Part shown: positions 16,440 through 24,676 of the stretch, piece by piece | Position numbering within the stretch: position 1 is the stretch's first letter | Layout: each line of letters starts with the position of its first letter | DNA from: Polyangiaceae bacterium | Lineage (GTDB): Bacteria > Myxococcota_A > Polyangia > Polyangiales > Polyangiaceae | Direction: 5' to 3' | Assembly (NCBI GenBank): GCA_016712345.1 | Contig: JADJRH010000011.1 | Coordinates: 2,666,001 to 2,730,000, forward strand | DNA length: 64,000 nt | Translations under genes and position numbers: made by a program | The notes under the pieces: model-generated | What the model was told of the DNA's origin: nothing | The model's input: only the letters and a program-made list of their open reading frames with translations | Databases searched by the model: none

Positions 16440-19274
16440 CTACTCAGATTCGTCATGGGAAGGTTCAGCCGCCGCGCGCCGCCAGGCTTCAAGCAGCGGG
16501 TCCAACCTACCCCGCAGAACATCCCTGTACTTCACAACAATCGCACGGGTTCGCGGGTCACGCGCCCCGGTACCACCGTGCCCGTAAATTCGAGCCGTTT
16601 CGTTCGCTTCTGACTGCCAATCCAAAGCGGCGCCCATGTCAAACCCAAGGGCGCTCAATGAGTCGGCATTGGGACCAAACCACTCTACCCAAAGCCCTGC
16701 CTGACGATCGACCCGCATTGAATATCTACCCACAAGACCGAGCGGCTCAAGGGTTGATTTTCCACCCGTCCCCCGCGCCGCCGGAAGCTTTTCAGGGCGA
16801 TTGGACTGCGCTGCAATCACATCGACCCGCACGCGTTCATCGGCACTTTCAGACTTTACAAAGCGGTGAATTCCCTGCTCCATGGCCAGGTAAGGCGCCG
16901 CGCCCAACCCTTCCACGCTCAGCACCAATCTCGAAAGAACACCGTCGTCCTGACCAAACGCACACAACTCCGCATCGAGCGACAAATGGGCGCACCAAGC
17001 AAGGTACATTCTACCCATGTCTTCAATGCTGCCAGCCGCGGGCTGAAGAGCGTCGGCGTTTCGAATGAGCAGCCACACAGCGCTCGAACCGGATATTAGA
17101 ACCTGTTCATCCCACGCTCGCAGTGCCGCCAGAGCGCGCTCCACAGATCTACCCAAAGGCTGAAGTTGTCCACCGCGTTCGCGAAAAGCGTCAAGCACGC
17201 CCGGCAACGCTTCAAGCGCCTCCGCCCAACGTGAAAGTTGTTGAAGTCGAACATCGAGCGCTCGATACTCACTCAACGTTCGCTGCGCTTCCACCCGATG
17301 GTCCCAAAAACCAGGCGCGCTCATTTCTCTCAACTTGGCCGAGGTTTGCTCCCGCACATGGGTAAGCTCCTGCAACTTGACCTGAGCCCTCTCGATCACC
17401 ATTTCAGCCTCGTTTACAAGGGCTTTTCGATCGAGCGTTCGAACTTTCTCCGTCTTCCCCTCGGGAACGCGAATGGCCTCCACTTTCGGGGTGTCGGCTC
17501 CGAGATGGATGATCGTCGCCTGAATCTTCCCACCGCGAACCCCGAGTCGAATGCGCGCGGCGCCTTCCGTCGGCGCTCGAACCACCGCGTGGGCAATGGC
17601 CGTGGAAACGTTTCGCTCAATCGCGCGCTTTAAAAAGCGAGCGCCGAAGTGGGGATCATACCCATGGGCAGAAAGCCAGTCGAGAACCGCTTCGTCCACT
17701 TCAAGCGTGTGACCATGTTCTCGAAACCCCGACCGCTGGCGCAACGCATCGATCTCGCGTTGCGCAATGGTTCGAATGTCGTCCCGGCCCAGTGGATGAA
17801 AGTGAACCACATGGTCAAATCGGTTGAGAAACTCAAACCGGAAGTGTTGGTATAAAAGCCTGTCGAGTTCACGATCCATTGCGTGAATGTCGCTTTTGCC
17901 CCCAAAACCTATGGGCTGACCTCGATACACTTCGGCCCCGGCGTTGGAGGTGGCAATCACAATGGTAGAACGGCACAATACCGTTTCACCCGCGCCGTTG
18001 ATAAACGCCCCTTCATCGAGAAGTTGCAAAAACCTGTCGTGAATTTTTTCGTGGGCTTTTTCAAGCTCATCCAAGAGCAATACGGCAAAGGGGTGGCCCG
18101 CCACGCGCGCGTGCAATACCCCTCTTTTTTGAGCCATTGTATACCCATTCGGGTCGCCGAAAACGGTGGCGGCGTCGCCCGCGTCGGGATAGTCGGCCAT
18201 GTTGAGTCTGACCATCCTCTCGCGGCTTCCAAAAAGGTATTCTGCCAACAGTTGAGCCAGGTGCGTTTTTCCCACGCCGGTGGGCCCCACGAACAAAAAC
18301 GAGCCAAAAGGCCGCCGATAATCGCTCAACCCGGCCTTGATCAAGCTGATCATGTGCACGACGGCCCGTGCCGCTTCCGCCTGGCCGAGAACACGCGATC
18401 TGAAAAATCGCTCGGCTTCTTCAGGGTCAAACGGAACGGTTGGGTCAATCAACAAGCGCGGAACCTTAAAGGTGTCGTGAAACCTGTCGAGTACGTGTTC
18501 GCGGGTTAATGTGCCCTGTTTGCCCGTGAGTGCCGCGACGCTTGAAAGTAAGTCGAGCGACTTTCGAGGTTGGCGGGTTCGGGATAAAAATCTGTCCGAC
18601 AGGCTGATTGCCGACGCGAGCGCTTCCGGCGTAAAATGTACTCCTTTCTCGGATTGAAGCTCCGCGAATGATGTTAGAATACTTCCTGTGCGTATCGGGT
18701 CGGGTTCTTCAATTTCAATGGTCAACCAGCGCCGTTCCAAGTCAGGCGTGTTTTCCATCATTCGAGCGATGGTGGGTGCATCCCCTTCGGCGAGAATCGG
18801 CCCCTTAAAACGCAGCGCGAGCGACTCCAAGTGCGCTTCGAGATCGTACAGGTAGGCGAGCGCAATATCCCGAAAAAACGGGACGATTGTGCCGTCTTTT
18901 GCGACAAGCGCCTCCACAAGCGCTTGCATTTCTTTCCCGATCTGTTCCTTTTTTGGAATGCCCGCAAGTCGGGTTCGAATAGAGATCTGTAAAACCGATC
19001 TACCCTCAAACTGGGCGGGCCCCTGCCCCGCGGCCTGACGGCGGCAAAGTTCGTGGATGAGAGCGGTTTTCCCCACGCCGCTTTCACCCGTGAGAATGGG
19101 AAAGTGCCCGGAGGCGATGACCTCGGAGATCCGGCGGACGTGGTCGTCGGAACCAAACGCGGGGGGCAGTTCTGAAAGGGTCGCCGCCTCGGTCAGATCG
19201 CGTTCTACCCACAGGCGAAGGACGCGCTCGGGGCTTGTATCCACCGTCGCTTTTTTACTTTGGGGCGGAGGCAT
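16440..19274 (-). CDS. ClpA/ClpB-like AAA+ ATPase fused to a release-factor-2-like region
   Basis: Protein of 944 aa with two AAA modules and a translation-factor-like tail. D1 has Walker A GESGVGKT (63-70) but no normal Walker B; the equivalent stretch reads IVPFFRDIALAY. D2 is canonical: GPTGVGKT (330-337), Walker B VLLLDELEKAH (398-408), sensor 1 ATSNAG, and sensor 2 GARFLKR (544-550). From about 615 the sequence follows release factor 2: APGFWDHRVEAQRTLSEYRAL (split PCRF motif, 653-673), GIHRFVK (801-807, as in GVHRLVR) and the C-terminal DPRTR...VLRGRLDPLLEAW (906-931). The decoding tripeptide SPF is replaced by SES and the catalytic GGQ is at best GGK (837-839). So it should not terminate translation, but may bind ribosomes or mimic an RF. 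It has no Clp N-domain and overlaps the upstream amidase stop by one base (TAATG). Confidence 0.85.
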   Translation of the reverse strand: MPPPQSKKATVDTSPERVLRLWVERDLTEAATLSELPPAFGSDDHVRRISEVIASGHFPILTGESGVGKTALIHELCRRQAAGQGPAQFEGRSVLQISIRTRLAGIPKKEQIGKEMQALVEALVAKDGTIVPFFRDIALAYLYDLEAHLESLALRFKGPILAEGDAPTIARMMENTPDLERRWLTIEIEEPDPIRTGSILTSFAELQSEKGVHFTPEALASAISLSDRFLSRTRQPRKSLDLLSSVAALTGKQGTLTREHVLDRFHDTFKVPRLLIDPTVPFDPEEAERFFRSRVLGQAEAARAVVHMISLIKAGLSDYRRPFGSFLFVGPTGVGKTHLAQLLAEYLFGSRERMVRLNMADYPDAGDAATVFGDPNGYTMAQKRGVLHARVAGHPFAVLLLDELEKAHEKIHDRFLQLLDEGAFINGAGETVLCRSTIVIATSNAGAEVYRGQPIGFGGKSDIHAMDRELDRLLYQHFRFEFLNRFDHVVHFHPLGRDDIRTIAQREIDALRQRSGFREHGHTLEVDEAVLDWLSAHGYDPHFGARFLKRAIERNVSTAIAHAVVRAPTEGAARIRLGVRGGKIQATIIHLGADTPKVEAIRVPEGKTEKVRTLDRKALVNEAEMVIERAQVKLQELTHVREQTSAKLREMSAPGFWDHRVEAQRTLSEYRALDVRLQQLSRWAEALEALPGVLDAFRERGGQLQPLGRSVERALAALRAWDEQVLISGSSAVWLLIRNADALQPAAGSIEDMGRMYLAWCAHLSLDAELCAFGQDDGVLSRLVLSVEGLGAAPYLAMEQGIHRFVKSESADERVRVDVIAAQSNRPEKLPAARGTGGKSTLEPLGLVGRYSMRVDRQAGLWVEWFGPNADSLSALGFDMGAALDWQSEANETARIYGHGGTGARDPRTRAIVVKYRDVLRGRLDPLLEAWRRAAAEPSHDESE

Positions 19275-21169
19275 TACTTACCTTCTTTGTACGCCTTGAT
19301 GGCGTTAAACACAGCGTCTGCCATTTTCTGTCGGTAGTCGGCCGTGGCGAGCCGACCTTCATCATCGGGGTTGGAGATAAACGACGTTTCAAACAGAACC
19401 GCCGGCATGTCGGCGCCCACAAGAACAAAGAACCCCGCGCTCTTCACACCCTGGTCTTTGATATCAGGATACCGAGGGGTGAGCGAGGCGAGCGCGGACC
19501 GGTGCAAAAGGTCGGCGAAATGGCGCGATCGCGCGGCCATTTGACCCACATTCAGGTTTGTCAGAATGGCCGACAACTCCGCCGAATCGGACGAACCCGG
19601 TTCCTGTTTTGACTTTTGGGTAGAGTTTTCGCGCGCGGCGATCTTATCGAGGGTAGAATCGCGCTCGCGAGACGCATCCAAGTAAAAAGTCTGAACGCCG
19701 CGCGCCGTTCCGGTTTCAGAAGCGTTGCAGTGGATCGATACAAACAAATCCGCATGAAACGCGTTGGCACGCGCCGTTCTCAGGTCGAGCGCAACGTACG
19801 CATCGGTGTCGCGGGTAAGTAAGGTTTCTACTTTTAACTCGCGGGCCAGAATGGGGGCGAGTCGATGGGCAATGTCGAGCGTGACATCTTTTTCTTTGAG
19901 ACCCGTGGGGCCGGTGGCGCCTGTGTCGTTGCCGCCGTGGCCGGGGTCCAGCGCGACGCGACGAATGTCGCGTCCGCTGGACCCCGCCACGGCGGGCTTT
20001 TCTTCGCTCTGAGGCGCTCGGGTAGAGAGATCCACCACAATTCGAAATGGGTCGGGTAGGTAGAAAATGCGTCGGTAGAGTGGTCCTTTTAGATCGAATA
20101 CAACCCGTGTTCCAGTTTTTTGTACACCGAGCCGAATGCGCTTGAGGGCTCCGCCCACTTCCACCTCTTTGGAAACACCCTTGGCGGTTGTGTTTTTCAT
20201 GTCGAGGTAAATGCGAGCGTCTTTGCCGGCTTTTTCGTCGGATCCCAAAACGCCGACATCAAACGCGATGGGCGCTGAAGCGTAGAGGACAACGCGAGCG
20301 CCTTCTTCGGTGCCAAATCGTTCTATCGAAGTGAGTTTGGCGGGCCCTTTTGCAACGGCGCTGTCGGGCGGTGAAACAACGAGGCTTTGGCGGTCGCCGG
20401 CCACGTTGGGGCCGGCAACCGCCGGAGTTGGCACGTTGGAGGGGGTGGGGGCGCCGGCCGCCCCCGAAGGGGCGGCCGGCGCCCCCACCCCCGGCGCCGC
20501 GATCTTGGCTGAGGCCGCGGCCGCGGCAGCGTCTTTTTCGAGCAGCGCGAGGCGATCACCCTCCGGGCGAAAAGCGCCGGTCGCGGCGCGCACGGTGCGC
20601 ACTCGATCAAGACACGCTTCGGGCGCGCCGCGCGCCGTGAGTACACGTTCGGCAATAAAGAGCTGTCGATACGTGACGGCGGCGTCGCCCGCGACTTCGC
20701 CGGCGAAAAGCGCGTCGCGAAGGGCGGCGTCACATCCTTCAACGGTGGGGCCGAACGCATTGGCCGCGGCAGCGTAAAGCTCGTGCGCTTCGTGCGCGTC
20801 GGCGACGGCGCGATCGGCGCGCCATAAACGCGCGCGGAGGTTGGCCGCGGTGAGCGCCAGTTTGGCGCCTTCGGGGGTGGCGCCCGCTTTGGCGCTGAGC
20901 ACCGCAACGGCGTCGGCGAGGGCAACGGTCTCTGCCCGAGTGGGCAACGGCGTATCGGCGGAACACAAGCGATCCGCGCGCGCCACGTCGCTCATGGGTT
21001 GAGGCGTTTCGTGCGCGCCCGAAGAAGAAGCAGAAGGATCTGCACACGCTGAAAACAAAAGGCACAAGGCCGTCGCGCGGGTGAGGCTTCCGAGGATAAG
21101 ATGGCGGGCAAAGCGCGTGAAATCGCGCCGGTGCTTTTGGAGGTTATCGGTGTCGGAATCCCACGGCAT
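19274..21169 (-). CDS. N-acetylmuramoyl-L-alanine amidase with AMIN domain
   Basis: Periplasmic cell-wall hydrolase of 631 aa that cuts the amide bond between MurNAc and the stem peptide. A hydrophobic segment with lipobox-like LFSAC (Cys 42) suggests a lipoprotein. Residues about 80-220 are helical, 225-275 a Pro/Ala linker, 279-382 an AMIN domain that targets peptidoglycan, and 404-627 the Amidase_3 catalytic domain. Zinc ligands fit H411 (DPGHGG), E426 (LKEKD) and H480 (SIHCNAS); the catalytic glutamate is E594 (VLFETSF). The layout matches AmiC-type division amidases. The start is uncertain: the ATG at 21169 overlaps the divergent gene and leaves a 20-residue N-terminal extension. It is co-transcribed with the AAA+/RF gene. 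Confidence 0.93.
   Translation of the reverse strand: MPWDSDTDNLQKHRRDFTRFARHLILGSLTRATALCLLFSACADPSASSSGAHETPQPMSDVARADRLCSADTPLPTRAETVALADAVAVLSAKAGATPEGAKLALTAANLRARLWRADRAVADAHEAHELYAAAANAFGPTVEGCDAALRDALFAGEVAGDAAVTYRQLFIAERVLTARGAPEACLDRVRTVRAATGAFRPEGDRLALLEKDAAAAAASAKIAAPGVGAPAAPSGAAGAPTPSNVPTPAVAGPNVAGDRQSLVVSPPDSAVAKGPAKLTSIERFGTEEGARVVLYASAPIAFDVGVLGSDEKAGKDARIYLDMKNTTAKGVSKEVEVGGALKRIRLGVQKTGTRVVFDLKGPLYRRIFYLPDPFRIVVDLSTRAPQSEEKPAVAGSSGRDIRRVALDPGHGGNDTGATGPTGLKEKDVTLDIAHRLAPILARELKVETLLTRDTDAYVALDLRTARANAFHADLFVSIHCNASETGTARGVQTFYLDASRERDSTLDKIAARENSTQKSKQEPGSSDSAELSAILTNLNVGQMAARSRHFADLLHRSALASLTPRYPDIKDQGVKSAGFFVLVGADMPAVLFETSFISNPDDEGRLATADYRQKMADAVFNAIKAYKEGK
20441..20492. 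repeat. Perfect 24-bp inverted repeat inside the amidase gene
   Basis: Arms 20441-20464 and 20469-20492 are exact complements around the loop CGAA, almost entirely G and C. They encode the Ala/Pro linker between the helical region and the AMIN domain. An mRNA hairpin this strong could slow ribosomes, or it may mark an inserted palindromic element that settled in-frame in a linker. Confidence 0.8.
21139..21143 (+). promoter_or_regulatory. Ribosome binding site deciding a GTG start
   Basis: GGAGG six bases upstream of the GTG at 21150. It favours this GTG over the ATG at 21168, which would otherwise overlap the amidase start codon on the other strand. Confidence 0.65.
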
Positions 21170-21644
21170 GCCTGGTCCCGTCCCTGTCTACGCCGATCGC
21201 GAGACGGGTGCGAAGTTCCCCGATGCGACGAGCATGGTCAATGCGTACCTAGCGAAGTTTGCCGCGAGGGCAAAGCTCACGAACGACGACGGAACTTCGC
21301 TTGTTCCCACGTTGGATGAAACTGGGTACACACAAATCCAGCGAGGCAGCGCGCTCATTGGGATCAATGTGCTCGAAAAACAAGGCGTGCTCATGGTGTT
21401 TTCGCCGATCATGCCTGTGCCGATCGCGGGGCGTGAAGCTTTCTTCAAAAAGCTGTTGGAGTTGTCGTTCGTGCAAACGTCGGATGCGGCATTTGCAATC
21501 AACGCCGACCAAGATGAAGTGGTCGTTCGCAATTTGAGGCGGCTTTCGGGGCTCGATTACGAAGAGCTTGAAGACATTCTTTCCACGGTGGGTGAAGTGG
21601 CCGACCGTTGGGACGACGAGCTTGTGCGTGACTGGGGAGGCTGA
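21150..21644 (+). CDS. YbjN/CesT-like small protein
   Basis: Protein of 164 aa from the GTG at 21150. The pattern of a LVPTLDETGYTQIQRGSALI strand region, a hydrophobic VLMVFSPIMPVP strand, FFKKLLELSF helix, DAAFAINADQDEVVVRNLRR strands and a final helix LDYEELEDILSTVGEVADRWDDE matches the YbjN / type III chaperone-like fold. Such proteins are small cytosolic chaperones or regulators. It is divergent from the amidase, with start regions overlapping, so the two promoters must be interleaved. No type III secretion genes are near, which makes the YbjN reading more likely. Confidence 0.75.
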   Translation: MSESHGMPGPVPVYADRETGAKFPDATSMVNAYLAKFAARAKLTNDDGTSLVPTLDETGYTQIQRGSALIGINVLEKQGVLMVFSPIMPVPIAGREAFFKKLLELSFVQTSDAAFAINADQDEVVVRNLRRLSGLDYEELEDILSTVGEVADRWDDELVRDWGG

Positions 21645-21706
21645 AAAAACCGTTTGTTGGCAGATTTGCGGGCCGCGTTCGGTGGGTGCTACGGTGAGAT
21701 ATCAGC

Positions 21707-23203
21707 ATGGCATCTGCGGATCGCGATGGGCCCCTTTCGGCCGAAGAAGCTGAAAAACACGCTGCACAATTTCGGCCGTCGTGGGAAACCGACGATGACG
21801 GGCCGGGCGCGCCGGTAGCGCAGGCAAAGCGAAACGGCGCGGCAACGTTGGTGGATGGCTCGCGGCCGAGCGCGACGCCCGACGTTGGAAAAGCGGTGGT
21901 GCCGGGCCCCATCGCGGGCGCGCCTGCCGCGGCGCCGAAAGACACTGCCGTGGATGCGGCGCCGCCGTTTTCGGATGCGAAGGCGGCAGCCGGGGCGAGC
22001 GCTTCGGGTGCTGCGAAAGGTGGACCGCCGAGGCCGGCCGCAAAAACGGTGGTGGGCGTGGGTGAGGCCGCTGGGCCGGTTTCGGCGGCGGCCAGTGCGC
22101 CCGCGGCGGATGGGAAGCCGGCAACGACTGTTGAAGCGGCACCGTTGGGCGTTGAAACGAAGCCCGCGGCGCCGGTGGATGCGAAACCGGCGGCGACCGT
22201 TGAGGCGAAGCCGACGGAGAACGCGGCTGTGGACGCGAAACCGGCGGCGACGGTTGAGGCGAAGCCGACGGAGAACGCGGCTGTGGAGTTGAAGGCCGCT
22301 CCCGCTGAAGTGAAGGTTGAAGCCGAGGTGAAGGCGGCACCCGCCGATGCGGCGAGCGCTCCGACGGTTGAATCGGCGGTGACTGTGGAGCCGGCCGCGG
22401 CGCCTGCCGCGAAGGTGGAAGTGGTGAACGCGCCGCCTGTGGAAAACGCGGTGGCGGTGGCGCCCGTGATTTCGGTGGGCACGCCGGCCAAAGTGGACGA
22501 AGCGGCAATCTCCAAGCGCAAAGCGTTGAGCCGCCGAAGAATTGAGGACGGCGCGGGCGACGGCGGGTCCGGCGATGGGAAGCCCGCAGCCGACGCGAAG
22601 CCCGCGGCCAATGTGAAGGCTTCGGGCGATGGGAAAGCCGCGGCGGAAAGCGCGAAGCCGTCGAGCGTTCCTGTGGAGAGTTTCGCGGCGCAAAGCGAAC
22701 CGGTGGAGATTCCTGTTTCGGGGCCTTCGTCGTCCACGGTGTTCAAAATCGGCGGTGCGGTGCTCGCGGTGATCGCGTTGGCAATCGGCCTGAAGTTTGC
22801 GCTCGGGGGCGGTGATGCTCCGTCGGGTCAAGCAGCTTCGGGGAGCGCTTCGCCGTCGTCCAAACCCACCGCGGCAGCGACAACCGCGGCGGCTACGGCC
22901 ACGGTTGCTTCCACACCCACGGCGGCTACTCCGACTGCGACAGCAACCGCAACCGCAACAGCCACGGCGGCGGTGAGCGCAACGGCGGCGGTGAGCGCAA
23001 CGGCAACGGCGCCGACAACGGCCACGGCGGCTTCTTCGCCGGCCGCGACCACAACGGCGCCTCCGGCGCAAACGTCGAGCAAGCCCATTCAGGTGGCCGC
23101 GCCCGCGGGTACACCCGACAAAAAGCCGCCGCCCACAACGACGGGCACGGCAACGAAGACCAAGCCCGCTTCGACCCTGATCAACACGACCGTTCCGTTC
23201 TGA
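21707..23203 (+). CDS. Low-complexity single-pass membrane protein
   Basis: Protein of 498 aa dominated by Ala, Pro, Val, Lys and Glu. The N-terminal ~340 residues are cytosolic and repetitive, with the unit DAKPAATVEAKPTENAAV twice in tandem. One membrane segment (about 345-365, VFKIGGAVLAVIALAIGLKFAL) is followed by a Thr/Ala-rich extracytoplasmic tail (ATATATATATA). The opening segment LSAEEAEKHAAQFRPSWE is the only part that looks conserved. The architecture resembles FHA/kinase partner or zinc-ribbon tail proteins of myxobacteria, but no domain can be named. It lies 60 bases after the YbjN-like gene and may be co-transcribed. Confidence 0.7.
   Translation: MASADRDGPLSAEEAEKHAAQFRPSWETDDDGPGAPVAQAKRNGAATLVDGSRPSATPDVGKAVVPGPIAGAPAAAPKDTAVDAAPPFSDAKAAAGASASGAAKGGPPRPAAKTVVGVGEAAGPVSAAASAPAADGKPATTVEAAPLGVETKPAAPVDAKPAATVEAKPTENAAVDAKPAATVEAKPTENAAVELKAAPAEVKVEAEVKAAPADAASAPTVESAVTVEPAAAPAAKVEVVNAPPVENAVAVAPVISVGTPAKVDEAAISKRKALSRRRIEDGAGDGGSGDGKPAADAKPAANVKASGDGKAAAESAKPSSVPVESFAAQSEPVEIPVSGPSSSTVFKIGGAVLAVIALAIGLKFALGGGDAPSGQAASGSASPSSKPTAAATTAAATATVASTPTAATPTATATATATATAAVSATAAVSATATAPTTATAASSPAATTTAPPAQTSSKPIQVAAPAGTPDKKPPPTTTGTATKTKPASTLINTTVPF
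22175..22282 (+). repeat. In-frame 54-bp tandem duplication
   Basis: Two adjacent 54-bp units (22175-22228 and 22229-22282) differ at very few bases. They encode an 18-residue Ala/Lys/Pro/Glu unit twice. The near identity suggests recent slippage. Confidence 0.8.
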
Positions 23204-23217
23204 TCACATTGCGAGTC

Positions 23218-23257
23218 GGCGCGACCCACCGGGGCGGCTGCGCCGTCGCTTTTTTTT
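23218..23257 (+). terminator. Rho-independent terminator
   Basis: A GC-rich stem (GCGAC pairing with GTCGC, with inner CGGC/GCCG around TGC) is followed at once by eight T bases (23250-23257). It lies 15 bases after the stop of the gene ending at 23203 and is the clearest classical terminator in the window. Confidence 0.75.
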
Positions 23258-23352
23258 CTGTTTCGCAGGCGCTCTCGCCCCGTTAAGGTCGTGCGCGATC
23301 TCCTCATGAGGGCGCTCCCAACCGAAACTCGCCGGAGCGTAACGAAAACCCG

Positions 23353-24669
23353 ATGAAACGCCGCGTCCTCGTCGCCGCCTCGCTGCTCACTCTTGCGGTC
23401 CCCGCCCTTCTTGCAGATTCGGGTCTGCCTTCCCTTTCAGGCTCGCAGGCGCTCGCGCAACCCGCTCCGAGCGATCCCGTGACGGAAGCGGCGCGCGTAA
23501 AATACCAGGAAGGCGTCACGGCGTTTAACGCCGGCAAATTCGAAGATGCGCGCAGTGCGTTTTTGCAAGCGTACGCACTCAAGCGCGTGCCGGCGGTGCT
23601 CCTCAATCTCGGGCAGAGCGAGATCAAGAGCGGTCACTACGAAGACGGCGGCAACCACCTTCAGCAGTTTATTCGTGAGCACAAGAGCGCTTCGCCCGAC
23701 GACATTTCAAAGGCGCAAACAGGCATCGCCGAAGCGAAGAAAAAAACCGGCTACGTGATCATTATTGTGAACGCGGTGGGAGCCGATCTTTCAGTCGACG
23801 GAAACATCATCGGCAAAAGCCCGCTGCTCGATCCGTACTTCATGAAGCCTGGAAAACACGTGATCTACGCATCGGCGCAAGGTCAGGCAACAACGGCGTC
23901 GGTCGACGTGAAAAAGGGCATTGCGACAAGCGCAACGCTGACACTCGCTGTGAGCGGCACGGCACCGACGGTGACCGCACCGCCGACCGCAACGGTGCCG
24001 CCCACTGCCACGGTTCCTCCCACTGCCACGGTTCCTCCCACGGCAACGGTGCCGCCCACGGCGACTGCGCCTGTGTACACATCACCAATTCCAACGTATC
24101 CCTACCCCACCGCCACAGCGCCCTACGTTCCGCCGGCCGCAACCGATCCGCTGGCGCAACCCACGGCAACCGGTTTGCCGCCCGATCAAATGAGCGGGCA
24201 GCGCGAGCCGATCTTTGATTGGTTCAAGCGCAAGCCGGTCGCGTGGGTCGGCGCCGGTGTGACGGGCGTGGGTTTGCTCATGGGCGTTGGATTTTCGGCG
24301 GCGGCGGGCGCTGCAAGCGGCAACGTGAACGACTACGCCGCGCAAATCAAAACACAGGCCGCCAAAGACGGTTTGACAATCGCACCGTGCGGAAAAGAAG
24401 ACGATCCGGCGGACGACGTTCTCTCGCCGACAAACTACCGAGATGCGTGCGACACCATCCGTGAATCGCTCGGCCAATACAGAACCGATGTGGCGCTCGC
24501 CGCGACAGGTTGGGTGCTTTTCGGCCTCGGCGCGCTTGGGACCACTGTGTACGCATTGGTCGATTGGTACCCCAAAAAAGGTGGCTCCGCGCACACACCG
24601 CGAATTATTGGGGTCACGCCCATCGTCGGCTCCAATCAAGGTGGCATCGGCGTGATGGGCGTGTGGTAA
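23353..24669 (+). CDS. Secreted/membrane TPR and PEGA-like protein
   Basis: Protein of 438 aa with an N-terminal signal peptide ending near ALAQP. Residues about 40-125 form TPR-like helices (ARVKYQEGVTAFNAGKFEDA). A PEGA-like beta domain follows (VIIIVNAVGADLSVDGNIIG, then KPGKHVIYASAQGQ). Then come a repetitive Thr/Pro linker with five TATVPP-type units, and two membrane segments around 300-325 and 395-415 flanking a Cys-containing loop. The same layout recurs at 43279-44343 next to a kinase gene. The family is common in Polyangia and often accompanies kinases; the role is unknown. A rho-independent terminator upstream isolates it from the preceding gene. Confidence 0.8.
   Translation: MKRRVLVAASLLTLAVPALLADSGLPSLSGSQALAQPAPSDPVTEAARVKYQEGVTAFNAGKFEDARSAFLQAYALKRVPAVLLNLGQSEIKSGHYEDGGNHLQQFIREHKSASPDDISKAQTGIAEAKKKTGYVIIIVNAVGADLSVDGNIIGKSPLLDPYFMKPGKHVIYASAQGQATTASVDVKKGIATSATLTLAVSGTAPTVTAPPTATVPPTATVPPTATVPPTATVPPTATAPVYTSPIPTYPYPTATAPYVPPAATDPLAQPTATGLPPDQMSGQREPIFDWFKRKPVAWVGAGVTGVGLLMGVGFSAAAGAASGNVNDYAAQIKTQAAKDGLTIAPCGKEDDPADDVLSPTNYRDACDTIRESLGQYRTDVALAATGWVLFGLGALGTTVYALVDWYPKKGGSAHTPRIIGVTPIVGSNQGGIGVMGVW
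23979..24068 (+). repeat. 18-bp tandem repeats encoding TATVPP units
   Basis: Five degenerate copies of an 18-base unit encode a Thr/Pro linker within the TPR/PEGA gene. Codon usage varies between copies, so the array is older than the 54-bp duplication at 22175. Confidence 0.7.
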
Positions 24670-24676
24670 TTGGCAC

